Source of the DNA: Hyperoodon ampullatus
Lineage: Eukaryota > Chordata > Mammalia > Artiodactyla > Ziphiidae
Length of the DNA stretch: 64,000 nt
NCBI GenBank assembly: GCA_949752795.1
Contig: OX457061.1
Coordinates: 39,898,338 to 39,962,337, forward strand
Reading direction: 5' to 3'
Below the pieces are notes generated by a model that saw only the letters and a program-made list of their open reading frames with translations, was not told where the DNA came from and searched no databases. Position numbers and translations under genes: made by a program. Shown here piece by piece: positions 10,651-22,100 of the stretch (position 1 is its first letter; every line of letters begins with the position of its first letter).

Positions 10651-10879
10651 CAACATAATGTACATAAATTCTAAACAGTCCATGAACATAAGATCTGCCA
10701 AGTCCTTGGCAAGAAGTGAGATGAAAATTGGGTATTATGAAGTGTCACTTCAAACATTTACTGAATCCACATAAAGTCTCAGGCTAGAAACTGCAATGCT
10801 TGCAGACTTCAGAGCAGGGGCCAGGCTAAAATACTGAGACAAAATACTCTGCTCACAGAGGGGCCCAGGGGGCCCGCAG

Positions 10880-11015
10880 TGCCATCTGGGTGCTTGTTAG
10901 AAATAAAAATTCCTGGGCCTCACACCAGGCCTGCTAAATCAGTCTCTGAGGGTGAGGCTCAGGAACCTCGGGACCCACAAGTGATTCTCACACATCTTCA
11001 GGTTAGAGACACATG
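10880..11015. mobile_element. MER5-type hAT-Charlie MITE fragment
   Basis: The blocks 'aattcctgggcctcacacca', 'gctaaatcagtctctgaggg' and 'caagtgattctcacacatct' follow the MER5A layout. It is a non-autonomous hAT relic found in all placentals. Confidence 0.75.
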
Positions 11016-11715
11016 AGTTCACGGTGTCACAGCCTAGTAGACGTTAAGTTAGTCACAATCAGGTAGATCATTAGCACACCTAATAAGGATGCAAAAAAGT
11101 CTTTAGGTTTAAACTCGGCTTTGGGTGAGGATGGGCCTATGACTGGGGCAGTTGAGGGTCACTTACCATGAGAAGCTGAGCTCTGAGTTTAGCTTGAAAG
11201 AACAACAGTGAAGAGAAATCAGTGAAGGTACTGGTGGGGGGCTTGGGCCAAAGGGGAGCTGGGGGCTTTCAATTGCTAGGGCTGCTGTGACTGGCCCCCC
11301 AGCTGATTACATGTGGCTTAGCCCTGTTGCAAGAATCAAGTTAGATATTACATGTAAAGCGTGTGACAAGTGATTGGTCAACTACTGTCATCTTCACCAT
11401 GATTCTCACCATGGTTTCCACACCTCCAGCCTGGGCTATGTCCATGCAGATCTCTATGAATCAACTTCTTCTCCCCTTCATGGGTATCCACCTTGAGAAA
11501 GAGGTCAGGAAGGTGCATTTGCATGTTTTAAAACAGGTCCTTTGATCATTCGTAGAAAAGTCTATAGTCAATAAGAACCACAGAGGGAAATTGGGGTTTT
11601 GTACCCTCCAGGCCTCTGCTAACTTTGACCCCATCATCAAAGAGATCGTGGTAAACCAACTACAGACCAAACGAAACTGGTTTCTAAGATGACAAGTGAT
11701 TCAGAGTGTATAGCA
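11016..11715. other. Unique sequence, no feature seen
   Basis: Nothing recognised beyond moderate-GC unique DNA. An A-run of about 19 bases begins at about 11723, just after this stretch. Confidence 0.4.
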
Positions 11716-11744
11716 GCTCATTAAAAAAAAAAAAAAAAAAATTG

Positions 11745-12260
11745 GCTAATGAGTGCGGAAAATGCCAGTAAATGAGAGAGACGCACTCCATTATGATGGG
11801 CCCAGAGTTGCTCAAACCTAATTTTGCAATAGCAAGGACAGAATAAAAACATCTAGAGCCCGTTGTCCTCTGCTCAGAGACAGGATAATCTTGGAGAAAC
11901 ATTTTACGGTATATCACTCGAAGAAAAGTGCATTAGTCTTTCTAAAAAAACATTTGGTTGACCTTGAAAATAAAAGCATTCATGAGAAGTATGAGCAGAA
12001 GTTTTCATTATTCCTTAAGCCCTGCTTCAGAGAGACAAAAATTCCCCCTCCATTGCAGCACCACAATGCCAAGTTGCCAAGCAACTGATCTTTTATGGTG
12101 GATCGCCACGGAGACTGATGTAAACAAAATCATAAATCCCATTACCCTGCTAAATACTGGGTCTGGGTTAGAAAGGGAGCAAAAGAGCTGCTTTTCAGGT
12201 TAAAAGAGATCATACAAATGGTGAGTGGCGAGATTTTAGTCAGAGTAAATTGTCATGGGT
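11745..12260. promoter_or_regulatory. Conserved-looking non-coding block with RFX-type X-box
   Basis: The stretch has no recognisable repeat and has the mixed, motif-dense texture of conserved enhancers. At 12073-12085 is a palindromic X-box-like site GTTGCC-AA-GCAAC; RFX factors bind two such half sites. A forkhead-like TGTAAACA lies at about 12119-12126. Conservation cannot be measured from one genome, so this is a candidate only. Confidence 0.3.
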
Positions 12261-12654
12261 GAGACTGTAATTAATGTCGCTTCTTTTTTTTTCTTTCAAT
12301 GGACAACAGCCCCTGATTTTCCTGTATCAAAATAGTAGTTGGAAGAGTCATTTCCAACTGAAAGATTAACTCCACCACCCCCGGGACCCAGGTCCAGCCA
12401 CTTAAGAACCAGTTAGTCGTGGTTTTTCCCAGCTGGCCTCCAAGTGGACCTTCACCAACACCCACTCATATCAGCAGTCAGTCACCATTCATGAAACAGC
12501 TCCTCGCAGGAGGCTCTGGAAACTACATTGTGTACTTTGTGTCCCTTTCAGACAAAGGGAAAGACAAGTGGCATTCATGGAGTATGACTCTATGGCAGAT
12601 GACCAATTTGGGTATCTCATTTCCTTCACACAACACTCCTGAGAGGTAAAGAGT

Positions 12655-12768
12655 ACTCTTCCTATGGAATTGATGGCAAGCTGGAGGCCCAGAGGTTGAG
12701 GACACCATCCAAGGTCACCCAGTTAATGAGCAGAACAGAGATTCCAACTCTAAAGTTGAATTAAAGAG
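12655..12768 (-). repeat. MIR SINE fragment
   Basis: Reverse MIR: 'ggcccagaggttgaggacac', 'caaggtcacccagttaatga', 'cagagattccaactct'. Confidence 0.75.
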
Positions 12769-13054
12769 TCAATATGGCACCCACCCACTCTCTCCACGTA
12801 TAGAGACTTCTGCCCCAGAGTGGGCAACAGATCCCACATCAGGGTGATTAATCCCTGCTAAAGACACAGCTCATGTTGTAGTTCCCATTTCTTCAGTGAT
12901 GTGCTGGGAAATGTCTAACAACAGGCTCTCTGAAGGATGGGGTAAGCTCTGTCACCATGGTGTGAATACTCCCACTGTAGTTGATTTCAACAAGAGATAC
13001 AGGCCATGGTCTCTCCTGAGCTGTACAAGCCTGCTCTGGCACACACCAACACAC

Positions 13055-13175
13055 TTAAAAATATCAATACCCTGGGCCAACCCCAGACCAGTCAAAGAAG
13101 AATTCCTGAGGATGGGGCCCAAATGCTGGTATTTTTAACAAGTAAGACCAGGGGTTGAGAACCACTGGGCTAGAA
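13055..13175. mobile_element. MER5-type hAT-Charlie MITE
   Basis: 'atatcaataccctgggccaa' through 'gatggggcccaaatgctggt', 'atttttaacaagtaag' and the end 'ttgagaaccactggg'. Internal part is shortened. Confidence 0.8.
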
Positions 13176-13895
13176 AGCTTCATATTCAGGATCCTGTTGG
13201 CCTTTTTAGCTTTGTCCTCTTAAGAAGGTACTGGGCTCCTGAAACAAGCATGGCCCATCAGTCACGTGACAGCAAACTCAGGGCTTGGCACCAGCACTCT
13301 CCACATCCCATCACCCTCCAGGTGGGTTAACACAGGGCCATATGCCTTGGCCCCAGTTCTAGGGTCCCAGCAATCCTAACACAGGACCCCAAGCCCAGAT
13401 GCCTTCAGGATCCTGGCAAGCTGAGGAAATACACAAAGCCTGGTGGGTGGAGACCTGGAACACACAAGCCCCGTCTGAAAGGGGTGTTGGCGGCTGCTCA
13501 GTTAGGGTGATCATTGTCATGAGGAGGGGGTGCTGGCCAGTGTTGTCAGCTACATCTCCCAGTTCTTCCAAACAAGACGCAAAGGTAGATTTTATGTGAA
13601 CTCTTCCGGTTTTGACAACTAAGCCAAGTTTGAAAACTTGCATGCCAAACCAAGCCGTCTCATGGGCCAAAACCAATCCAAAAGTCCTCTTCTGCAACCC
13701 CTGCACGTGATCCTTGGGCTGAGCCTACTGCCCCTTTGGCCTCAGAAGGAGGGGGGCTCCTCCTCAGCGTTCTCAGCAGTGACACCATGACCTGCAGGAC
13801 AGCACCAGTCCTCATGTGCCTCTCTCCCACCCTTAGGGTTCTCAACATCCAGAGATTTAGCCCAGAGCAGCAGTGAGCATGTAGAGATAGATTTT
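13176..13895. other. Unique sequence, no feature seen
   Basis: Opposing open frames at 13359-13706 (-) and 13399-13599 (+) show no known protein features. Confidence 0.45.
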
Positions 13896-14420
13896 TCTGG
13901 TGTCCTAAAACAGACCTCAAGATAAGGATTCCCATGCTAGTGCTTTATTTGGGAGATAATTCCAAGAAACACTGGTATGGGAGTGGGAAGACAGAAAGGA
14001 AGATGATAAAGGGTGAGTTTACAAGCCAGTTACCCCAGAGGGCAATCCTGTGGGAACTCGAGAGGCAGTGCAGAGTACCCTCAGAATTATCCCAACCACG
14101 AGGCAAGAAGTTGGGGCATTTATCCCATGCCTTGTCCAGCATTGGTCAGAGCTGCTTCCAGAACATTAACTTTATAGCACTTCTGGCTGGCCCTGAGCTC
14201 AAACCAAGCATCTCCCATGACCAGAAAAAGCTCTCACAGGTGTCTGCAGTGAGCAGCCTTTGGAGCATGGAGGTGAACGTCAAGATGATGTGTGTGGGGG
14301 CACGAACAGCATCTGCTCTAAGAGGAAACCAAAACGTCAGTGTCAAAACCAGAAAACTAGGTAAGGAGCTCACTGTAGGGGACAGAGAATAAGAAAGTGA
14401 CCATGTCATCAAGTCTTAGC
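13896..14420 (+). repeat. Unnamed old interspersed repeat, copy 1
   Basis: The order of blocks ('gtgctttatttgggagataa', 'ccaagaaacactggtatggg', then a CTCAGAA...CCCA stretch near 14080) is shared with 39605-40060. I recognise it as a dispersed mammalian repeat but cannot name it with confidence. A 152-codon open frame inside (13934-14392) is a by-product. Confidence 0.5.
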
Positions 14421-14814
14421 AGCACAAGATGCAGAACAAGAAGCCAGCACACAATAGGAGAGAGAAGACCAGCAAGGTCAGGGGCAAGACACAGTGCAGC
14501 TCCCCCAGTCTGACTGATGTTTGGGGCACAGCCCCTATTTCCTGGCCCTGGCCCTCTCTGGTGTCCTGGGTGGGCTTCCAAGGGGGTCCAGGATTCGACA
14601 CCTGAGAGACGGATCCTAAAACAAGGAAGGCCAGGGAAAAGTTGTCAAGTGGCCAAATGAGTCTTTGGGACCTCTCTCTGCTTTCTTTTCTCCCTTTGGA
14701 CACTCCACCCCTGCACCCAGAATGCTCCAGCTGGGGCAGAGGCCAGGATGGCCAGAGACAACCACAAATTGTGAAGGGAGCAGCAGTTAGCCCTAGGAGA
14801 ATGTAAGTACTGTG
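14421..14814. other. Unassigned sequence, no feature seen
   Basis: Open frames on the minus strand only, without family resemblance. Confidence 0.4.
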
Positions 14815-15065
14815 TTAATGTGGGTCTGAGAAGCAGATGCCGTGATGGGATGAAACAGGCAAGGATTTCATTAGGAAAAACGCCTGGAGAGAAGATATAA
14901 CTGGAGGAGGCTGGTGGAAGGGTCCTCAGCGCAACAACTGTGATGGTTTTCAGAGTCCAGCAGAGGAGGCCTTTGGTCAATGACATACCCCCTTTTCTGC
15001 TCTGCGGAATGCTTAGGAATACTGGGAAGGGCGCTGGATTTCCCACAAATAGGGAGATAAGGGTC
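14815..15065 (+). repeat. Probable old interspersed repeat
   Basis: The head 'tctgagaagcagatgccgtg' and 'aaggatttcattaggaaaaa' are typical of old LTR-like repeats that start near a short primer-like motif. Family unknown, ends approximate. Confidence 0.35.
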
Positions 15066-16764
15066 CAAGTTATTTTAGCTCAGAGTTAAAAGAAAAAGGA
15101 AAGGATAATTCAGTGTATAAATATGAACAATTATTATCTCTAAGTTGTGGGGTAAGAAATGATTTTTTCTTAACCTTTCCTACATTTGTTAATTCTCTTA
15201 ATAGTAAGAATTCATTATTTTATAACTGTTGGTGGGAGGTAATATTCCACACAGATGGCCTTTAGCAAGGCGGTACATCCACCCACCCCAGGCCTCCTCT
15301 GCCTAGAGCTTACAGCCTTCCTCTTCCCACCCTGCATGCTAGCCCTTCACCCTGGGTGTTCCCCTACCATGCGTCTCCCCATGACTGAGTGACACGGGAG
15401 TGGGAAAGGGTGCCCCCTGCCTCGGTGGGACCAGTGTTGTGGTCTAGTTCAAGTTCCAGAGCTCCTGTGGGGTCAGGCTGAGAGACTGCGTCCTTCCAAG
15501 TTCCCTCCCCATCTTCTTTCCTGCTTCTCTCACTCTCCTTCTTCTGAGAGCAAAGGCCCATCAGATCTCTTGCACAGGAATCTTTGGCTTGGGCTCCTCT
15601 TCTAGAAAACCCAACCCAGGACAGGGAATTATTTGTTTTAATCCTTGCGTAGACTCTACTGAGAGCATTACTCTCAGGTTTTACAGCCTTAGGTTTTCTG
15701 TACAATTTATTTGTGTTACGAAGGAACTGCTTTAATTTTCAAATTCCCATGCTTTCTTCTTGAAATAAAAGATTACTTTGTTTCAGGAGTGGCAAATTCC
15801 AGTTCTCCTGGGATAAGGCAACGCATGGCAATGTCTGAGGCCTGCCTGGCGGGTCCGAGGTTAGCTGGGGAGCTGCAGCCTCATGGAAGGGATCACGGCT
15901 GCTGGCTGCCACACTGGGTATGGGGTGCTGACTAGAGCTCCTGGGCCTTACAAATTGTTAGGACGTTCCAAAATTTCAGATATTTATGTGAAATCTCCCA
16001 ATTTTTAAATGTTGGCTTAGAGTTTCCTAAAAACCCTGTATAGGCCAGGCAAGACACGCTGTGACTGAATTTGGCCTGAGGACTGTCATTTCAAGTCCCA
16101 TGTTTTCTTGAATAAGTTGGGAAAAAAAAAAAAATCCCCTGCACTGCTCATCTCCACAAGCATGCTGATAAAGGGAACATTTCTTTGCCATTGTCACCTG
16201 TCCTTACCCCAAACCTGACTAGAAAAACCTGACAAGGATTCCCATGAGACTAGGATCTATGTAAGAGGAATTCAAAACACAAACTACATGTGAGGTTCTG
16301 AGGCTGACTCTGGGGATCTGCTGGCCTCCGGAAGGCTTGCTGTTTTTTAAGCACAATATGCACCTCTGCTCAGCGGCCTTTGGGGACTCTTTGGGGATGG
16401 AGGAAGCCACACAGGCCCGCAAGGCAGCCCGCACCCACCTCCACTGTGTGCCTGATGAGCACTTCGCCCAAAGTAGCCCAACATGACTTCAGGGAGGGAT
16501 TTTACCACTTCCTTAGGACCCAGTGGCACCATATAATCAGCTTCCCTGTGAGAGCATTTTCCTTTGCTCAGTTTCACCCCATTACATGTAGTTAGATCCC
16601 TCAGAGACCACCCACGACCCTCCAGTTGTTTGGGCTAGCTTTATTCTGCTCCCACTTTGACCAAACATTGTTGCTGTAAAAACAATCTAAACATATTCAT
16701 CTCTTTAACTTGTTTCACTTTATGCTGTCCCACACAAGGCGGCCTCTGGGAGGCAACACCAGGA
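15066..16764. other. Unique sequence, no feature seen
   Basis: About 1.7 kb of unique DNA with a short A-run near 16121. I found no exon, RNA gene or recognisable repeat. Confidence 0.5.
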
Positions 16765-16835
16765 GGTCCTTTATTGATTCGATCAGCAAACACAGAGCCA
16801 GGCACTGAGCTAGGCTCTTGTAGCCCCTTGGTGTC
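16765..16835 (-). repeat. Possible L2 3'-end scrap
   Basis: The 'tttattgattcgatcagcaa' and 'gagccaggcactgagctagg' blocks resemble a reverse L2 3' end. Very short. Confidence 0.35.
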
Positions 16836-17257
16836 ACCTTCTGGCCCTGGGCCCCCACATTCCCCAAGCTGTCCTGAACTTCAAATCTCCCAGGATCCTT
16901 GGAGGGTCAGATTAGGAGGACAACCCTAAGTCCCTCCAGGTTGGGGCCAGAGTGCAGGGGAAACACTCTCCAAGCTTAGATGAATTCAGAAGGTTGCCTC
17001 GAAAGAGCCCAGGACTTAGCACGGGGCACCCCCAATGTTGGGGGTGAGAGCATCTAGCTTCTGAGGTGGTTGGAGAAATAAGTGGGATGGAACAGAGGAA
17101 GCACAGGGCGCATGACGTGGCACGTGGTCAATGGAACATCAACATCATACTTGACGCTGGCAGAGGTGGTGTGGGCTGGCTGGATTCATGCCTGGGGCAG
17201 AGTGTGACAAGCAAGGGGGTCACCAAACAGAATACCCTTTCGCTGAGCAACCCAGCT
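16836..17257. other. Unique sequence, no feature seen
   Basis: No recognised repeat or gene. Confidence 0.4.
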
Positions 17258-17761
17258 CATTCATTTGTTTGACTAGTGTTTATTGAGTAGCTTCCTTACT
17301 GAGAATGTGATTTTTTTTTTAATTTGTCATTGAGGTATAGTTGATTTATAATATTATATGTTTTAGGTATACAGCATAGTGATTTGCAATTTTTAAAGGT
17401 TATACTCCATTTATAGTTATTATAAAATAATGGCTATATTCCCTGTACTGTACAATATATCCTTGTAGCTTATTTATTTTATACACAGTAGTTTGTACTT
17501 CTTACTCCCCCCGCCATCTTGCCCCATCCCTCATTCCTTCTCCTCACTGGTAACCACTAATTTGTTCTCTCTAGCTCTGAGTCTGTTTCTTTGTTACATT
17601 CACTAGTTTATTTTATTTTTTAGATTCCACATATAAGTGATATCATACAGTATTTGTCTTTTTATGTTTGACTTTTTTCACTAAGCATAATACCCTCCAG
17701 GTCCATCCATGTTGCAAATGGCAAAATTTCATTCTTTTTTATGGCTGAGTGTTATTCCATT

Positions 17762-17774
17762 GTGTGTATGTATA

Positions 17775-17815
<41 letters not shown>

Positions 17816-17816
17816 A
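17762..17816. repeat. (TG)n microsatellite within L1
   Basis: TG/TA dinucleotide run with interruptions, grown from the 'tgtgtgtatgtata' part of the L1 3' region. Confidence 0.95.
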
Positions 17817-18279
17817 TCACATCTTCGTTATCCATTCATCTGTTGATAGACACAGGTTCCTTCTATATCTTGGCTATTATAAAGAGTACTGCTGTGAACA
17901 TTGGGGGCACGTATTTTTTTAAATCAGTGTTTTGGTTTTCTTTGGATATATGCCCAGGAATGGAATTGCTGGGTCATATGGTATTTCCATTTTTAGTTTT
18001 TTGAAGAACCTCCATATTGTTTGCCACAGTGGCTGTACCAATTTACCTTTCTACCAACAGTGTACAAGTGTTCCCATTTCTCCACATCCTCACCAACACT
18101 TGTCATTTGTGTTCTTGTTTATGATGACCATTCTGACACGTGTGAGGTATTATCTCATTGTGGTTTTGATTTGCATTTCTCTAATGATTAGTGATATTGA
18201 GCATTCTTTAATGTGTTTGTTGCCTGTCTGTATATCTTCTTTGGAGAAATGTCTATTTGGGTCTTCTGCCCATTTTTTA

Positions 18280-18511
18280 TTTTTTTTTATTTTTATTTTT
18301 TTATTTTTTTTTTATTTTTTGCTGTACGCGGGCCTCTCACTGTTGTGGCCTCTCCCGTTGTGGAGCACAGGCTCCGGACGCGCAGGCTCAGCAGCCATGG
18401 CTCACGGGCCCAGCTGCTCTGCGGCATGTGGGATCTTCCCGGACCAGAGCACGAACCTGTGTCCCCTGCATTGGCAGGCGGACTCTCAACCACTGCACCA
18501 CCAGGGAAGCC
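18280..18511 (-). mobile_element. CHR-type SINE inserted in L1
   Basis: Reverse short-form SINE with a T-rich left side (tail) and its 5' end at 18511. A 17-bp TSD (cttctgcccatttttta) lies at 18263-18279 and 18512-18528, so the L1 sequence continues directly across. Confidence 0.95.
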
Positions 18512-19400
18512 CTTCTGCCCATTTTTTAATCGAGAATATGATTTTTGAGTGAAGACTTGAAATAAGTAAGGGAGCCATGCTGAGTCTTGAGGAAAGAAGG
18601 GTGGTCCAGACAGCAGGAACAGCAAGTATGAAGACACTCAGGCAAGAGCAAGCTTGACAAGCTCAAGGAAAAGTGAGGAGCTCAGCTGACCAAGCGACGT
18701 GAGAAGGGGAGAGCAGAGGCGCAGAAGGCCGATGGGACGTGGGCACCTTAAATACTCAGAGCAGGGACTTTGCCTTTTGTCATGAGTGAGATGGGAAGCA
18801 GAGGCATAACATACCTGACTTACAGCCTAACAGAATCATTCTGGCCACAGTGTTGAGAATAGACTAAAGGGACCCAGGGCTTAGGAGGAAGATCAGTTAG
18901 GAGGCTACTGAAAAATCCAGGGGACAGGTGGTGGCCCGGGCCACTGAAGGGGCCTTGGTGGCAGGGAAAGTGCCTGCTTTCTGGATAGGTATTGAACAGA
19001 GTCCACATGAATTGCTAACGGAATGAAAAAATGGGAGACGTCAAAATGACTCCTTGGTTTTGGCTTGAGATGTCAGATGGATAGAATTTCTATTCACTAA
19101 GATGGAAAGGGGGATACGGATTATTGGGGGGGGGAATATCAGTTCAATGTGGGACATGTTTTGGGTGATAACTATTGTCAGTGAAGTCCTCCAGTTGACA
19201 GCTGTATATAAGAGACAGGAGTTCAAGGGGGAGCCCTGACTGGAGATAGATCTATTTTCAATTCATCAGATCAAGATGGGATCTACAGCTGTGAGATTGA
19301 ATGGGATCACCCAGAGAGTGAATGCAGAAAGAGAAAATAGAGGCCCAGGCACAGAGGCCAAACTTATTGTCACAGGGTGGCTTCAGGAGGTCATTCAAAC

Positions 19401-19867
19401 ACCAGTTTACGAAAGGAGTATCCTTTCTAACAAATCCACAGCCAGAGAAGAATCAAGAAAAACAGCCCCACATACACACACACTCAAACATTCACTCACC
19501 TCCCTGAAGAAATTTCATCCTGGAGAATATACATACAATGCTCCTTTTTTCCTCTCAGTATTTATTTCATGATTTTACCTCAGCTGTAAACTTCACAGCT
19601 CTGTTCATGACTGCTACATTTCACTCTCTCCCCTCTCTGCCAGGCAAACTTTCTTAGATGGCCATTGTTCAGCCTTAGAAATTATCCATAAATTCTATAT
19701 TATCAGATGTCACCATTTAAGTTTCTTCAAGAAGAGCCCTATTGTATGTCTACGTGGTTGGCTGGAGACTCCTTGAAACCACGTAATGGAGCTGTGGTGT
19801 GGGTATCCTTGCTTTCCTGAGTTGCCTTAACAGAATAAAGGATATGAATTTAACAAGTCTCTAGTGG
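19401..19867. other. Unique sequence, no feature seen
   Basis: A brief CA-rich patch near 19470-19490. Otherwise nothing recognised. Confidence 0.4.
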
Positions 19868-20275
19868 ACTGTGTGATGGTTAATTTTATGGTCAACTTGA
19901 CTGGGTTAAGGAATGCCCAGATAGCTAGTAAAAACATGATTTCTGGGTGTGTCTGTGAAGGTGTTTCCAGAAGAAATTAGTATTTGAATCCGTATACTGA
20001 GTAAAGAAGATTGCTCTCACCAGTGCAGGTGGGCATCATCCAATCCATTGGTCCACACAGGACAAAAAGGCAGAGGAAGGATGAAATTTCTCTCTGCTTG
20101 AGCTGGGACTTCCTTCTTTTCCTGCCTTCAGATACTGGCGCTCCTGGTTCTCAGGTCCTCGGGTTCAAACTGGAGCTACACCACTGGCTTTCCTGGGCCT
20201 CCAACTTGCACATCTCTCTATATCTATCCTACTGGTTCTATCTCTCTCAAGAACCCTAACTAATCTGTTAGTTTT
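19868..20275 (+). repeat. Old LTR-like repeat, 'gatggttaatttt' family
   Basis: Begins 'gtgtgatggttaattttatg', continues 'gatgaaatttctctctgctt' and 'tcctgggcctccaacttgca', and ends 'caagaaccctaactaatctg'. This common mammalian repeat also occurs in reverse at 32302-32795 and as an end fragment at 35374-35505. I do not give a family name from memory. Confidence 0.7.
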
Positions 20276-20279
20276 TGCA

Positions 20280-20965
20280 ATAATATTGTTGCAAAACAAA
20301 ACACTCCAAACCTGTGGCTACACCAATAAGCATTTATTATGCCTTCTGGCTCACACATCTGTGGTCAGCTGGGCTTTGTGGTGAACTTGACTCCAGGCTG
20401 CAGGTTTGATTTGGGTGTGCTCCTTACATTTCCTTTTCTTGGGGGATGAACGGGTAATCAGGACACATTCTTATGGTGACAACAGAAGCACCAGAGGACG
20501 GACCTAATCACACAAGCACATTTCAAGTTTTTGTTTGTATCATATTCACTAAAATCCCACTGCCCAAGCAAGCCACACGGCCAAACCCAACATCACTGGG
20601 ACAGGAAAATATTCTCCACTTCTAGGGACTTCTCTGATGGTCCAGTATTTAAGAGCCCACCTTCCAATGCAGGGGATGTGGGTTCTATCCCTGGCCGGGG
20701 AACTGGGATCCCACATGCCGCGGGGCAACTAAGCCCGTGCACCACAACTAGAGAGAAGCCCGCACACTGCCATGAAGAGCCCACGCGCCACGATGAAAGA
20801 GCTCACGCGCCACGATGAAAAATTCCACACACTGCAACTAAGACCCGAAGCAGCCAAATAAATAAAAATTAAAAAAAAAATATTCTCCACATCTAGTCAG
20901 AAGGAAAAGGACATATATACCGAGGCAGGGCGCGGAATTGGGAACAATTCTGCAATCTACCATGT
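20280..20965 (+). repeat. Old interspersed repeat split by a SINE
   Basis: The block 'caaaacactccaaacctgtg' with 'aagcatttattatgcc' opens an old repeat also seen at 29345-30240 and 41026-41105. Its end (gcaatctaccatgtag) lies right of the SINE at 20625-20876. Confidence 0.6.
20625..20876 (+). mobile_element. CHR-type SINE (long form) with internal duplication
   Basis: Runs from 'gggacttctctgatggtcca' to an A-rich tail. The TSD is about 19 bp (aaaatattctccacttcta, one mismatch) at 20606-20624 and 20877-20895. Inside, a 22-bp unit around 'cacgcgccacgatgaaa' is repeated in tandem (about 20777-20820). Confidence 0.93.
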
Positions 20966-21857
20966 AGACTTCTTTGACTCTCCTCTTTATAGCAATGCCA
21001 TATGGTATCCGGTAATTCCCAGCCTTGCATCCACAGATTTTCTAAGTAACAACAAGATAGAATATAGCCTGGGAACTTTGTTCTTTGGAGGCAGAACTCT
21101 GCCTCGAACTTGACTTGCTAATGCACCAAGAATATTTGTGAGATTTAATAAAGAATAATGTTTCCAGATGAGAAAGTTGGGTCAGAAAGATAGATGACTT
21201 TCTTACTGGAGTGTTGGATTTCTACAGTGTGCTGTAGAGTAGGCTGGGATAAGTGAAATTGGAAAAGCATTCTAGGTATCCTTTCCTGGTTATTAATACA
21301 ATTTTCCTCACCCAGTTTTTACAAATTGGAGCCATAATGAAATTGGCCCTGGACATTTCACACCCAAGTGTTTGCTGATTTGACCTTCTAACCACAGGAT
21401 TAGCAAGACCCATTTACTCTGGCTTAGTTCTGCAAATTCTTCCGGTTTCATAATTCAATCAAAGATAATAGTAAGGGAACGAGAAACGCTCATGGGAAAG
21501 CCAAATGCAGAGGGGAAACAAAAATAAGGGGAATCAAAGACTAAAATTTTATGTATGTCTTGAATTGGTTTGGCTGGGAACCAAATAGAAAAAATTCTTT
21601 CCCCTCTTTAGTTGGCATATTTCCACATCACAAAAGCATTGTGCTGTCTGGTTCAGTTCTGCAGCTTCTTCTCACGAAAGGCCCAGCCTAAGGGAAGTCC
21701 TGGATGCAAATTTCAGACACAATATGCAGGAAAACTAGTTGGCAGCTTGTTTCTTGAATCCAGGGATATACTGTACCCAGATGAAGAGGCTCCCAGGAAC
21801 CCATCAGTCAATAACTCAGGAGAAAACAACCGTTGTTCATATCAAGGTCTCCTCAAG
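20966..21857. other. Unique sequence, no feature seen
   Basis: No recognised repeat. An 85-codon open frame at 21612-21869 (+) has no family resemblance. Confidence 0.45.
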
Positions 21858-22100
21858 TGTAACAGTTAAGAGTATGTGCTTTGGAGTTAGAGAAACCTGA
21901 GTTCAAATCCTGAAATTGCTACTCACTAGCTATGTGACCTTGGGCACAGTACTTAATCTCTCTGAGCCCCCATTTTGTCATCTGTACAGTGCGGACAATA
22001 ATGGCACCTGCTTCTTAAGGTTGTGGTAAGGATGAAAGGAAATGGCACATGGACAGCATTTACACAATGCCTGGGTAAGGGGTAGTTATCATTACTAGGA
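21858..22100 (+). repeat. MIR SINE, near full length
   Basis: Complete forward MIR order: 'gttaagagtatgtgctttgg', 'gttcaaatcctgaaattgct', 'agctatgtgaccttgggcac', 'ctctctgagcccccattttg', ending near 'ggtagttatcattacta'. Confidence 0.95.

Larger units (their letters stand above)
17316..18531 (-). mobile_element. 5'-truncated L1 LINE inserted in L2
   Basis: Reverse L1 3' end: T-run, then 'gtatacagcatagtgatttg', 'ggctgagtgttattccattg', 'tccattcatctgttgataga' and 'tgtctatttgggtcttctgc'. A 15-bp TSD (gagaatRtgattttt) is at 17301-17315 and 18532-18546. It contains a TG microsatellite and a later SINE. Open frames here (such as 17932-18552) are not genes. Confidence 0.92.
17258..19400 (-). repeat. 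L2 LINE, split by an L1 insertion
   Basis: The 3' scrap lies at 17258-17300 and the body at 18547-19400, both reverse complement of L2. Diagnostic blocks are 'tgagtgagatgggaagcaga', 'tgttgagaatagactaaagg', 'cagttaggaggctactgaaa' and 'tgactccttggttttggctt'. The L1 at 17316-18531 interrupts it. Part of the L2 between the 3' end and the body was missing before the L1 arrived. Confidence 0.85.

Noticed and set aside
13934..14392. 152-codon open frame on the + strand
   Set aside because: It overlaps an old interspersed repeat that recurs at 39.6 kb, and no protein family is evident.
17932..18637. Open frames of 90-206 codons near the L1/SINE junction
   Set aside because: They consist of reverse L1 sequence fused to reverse SINE sequence.
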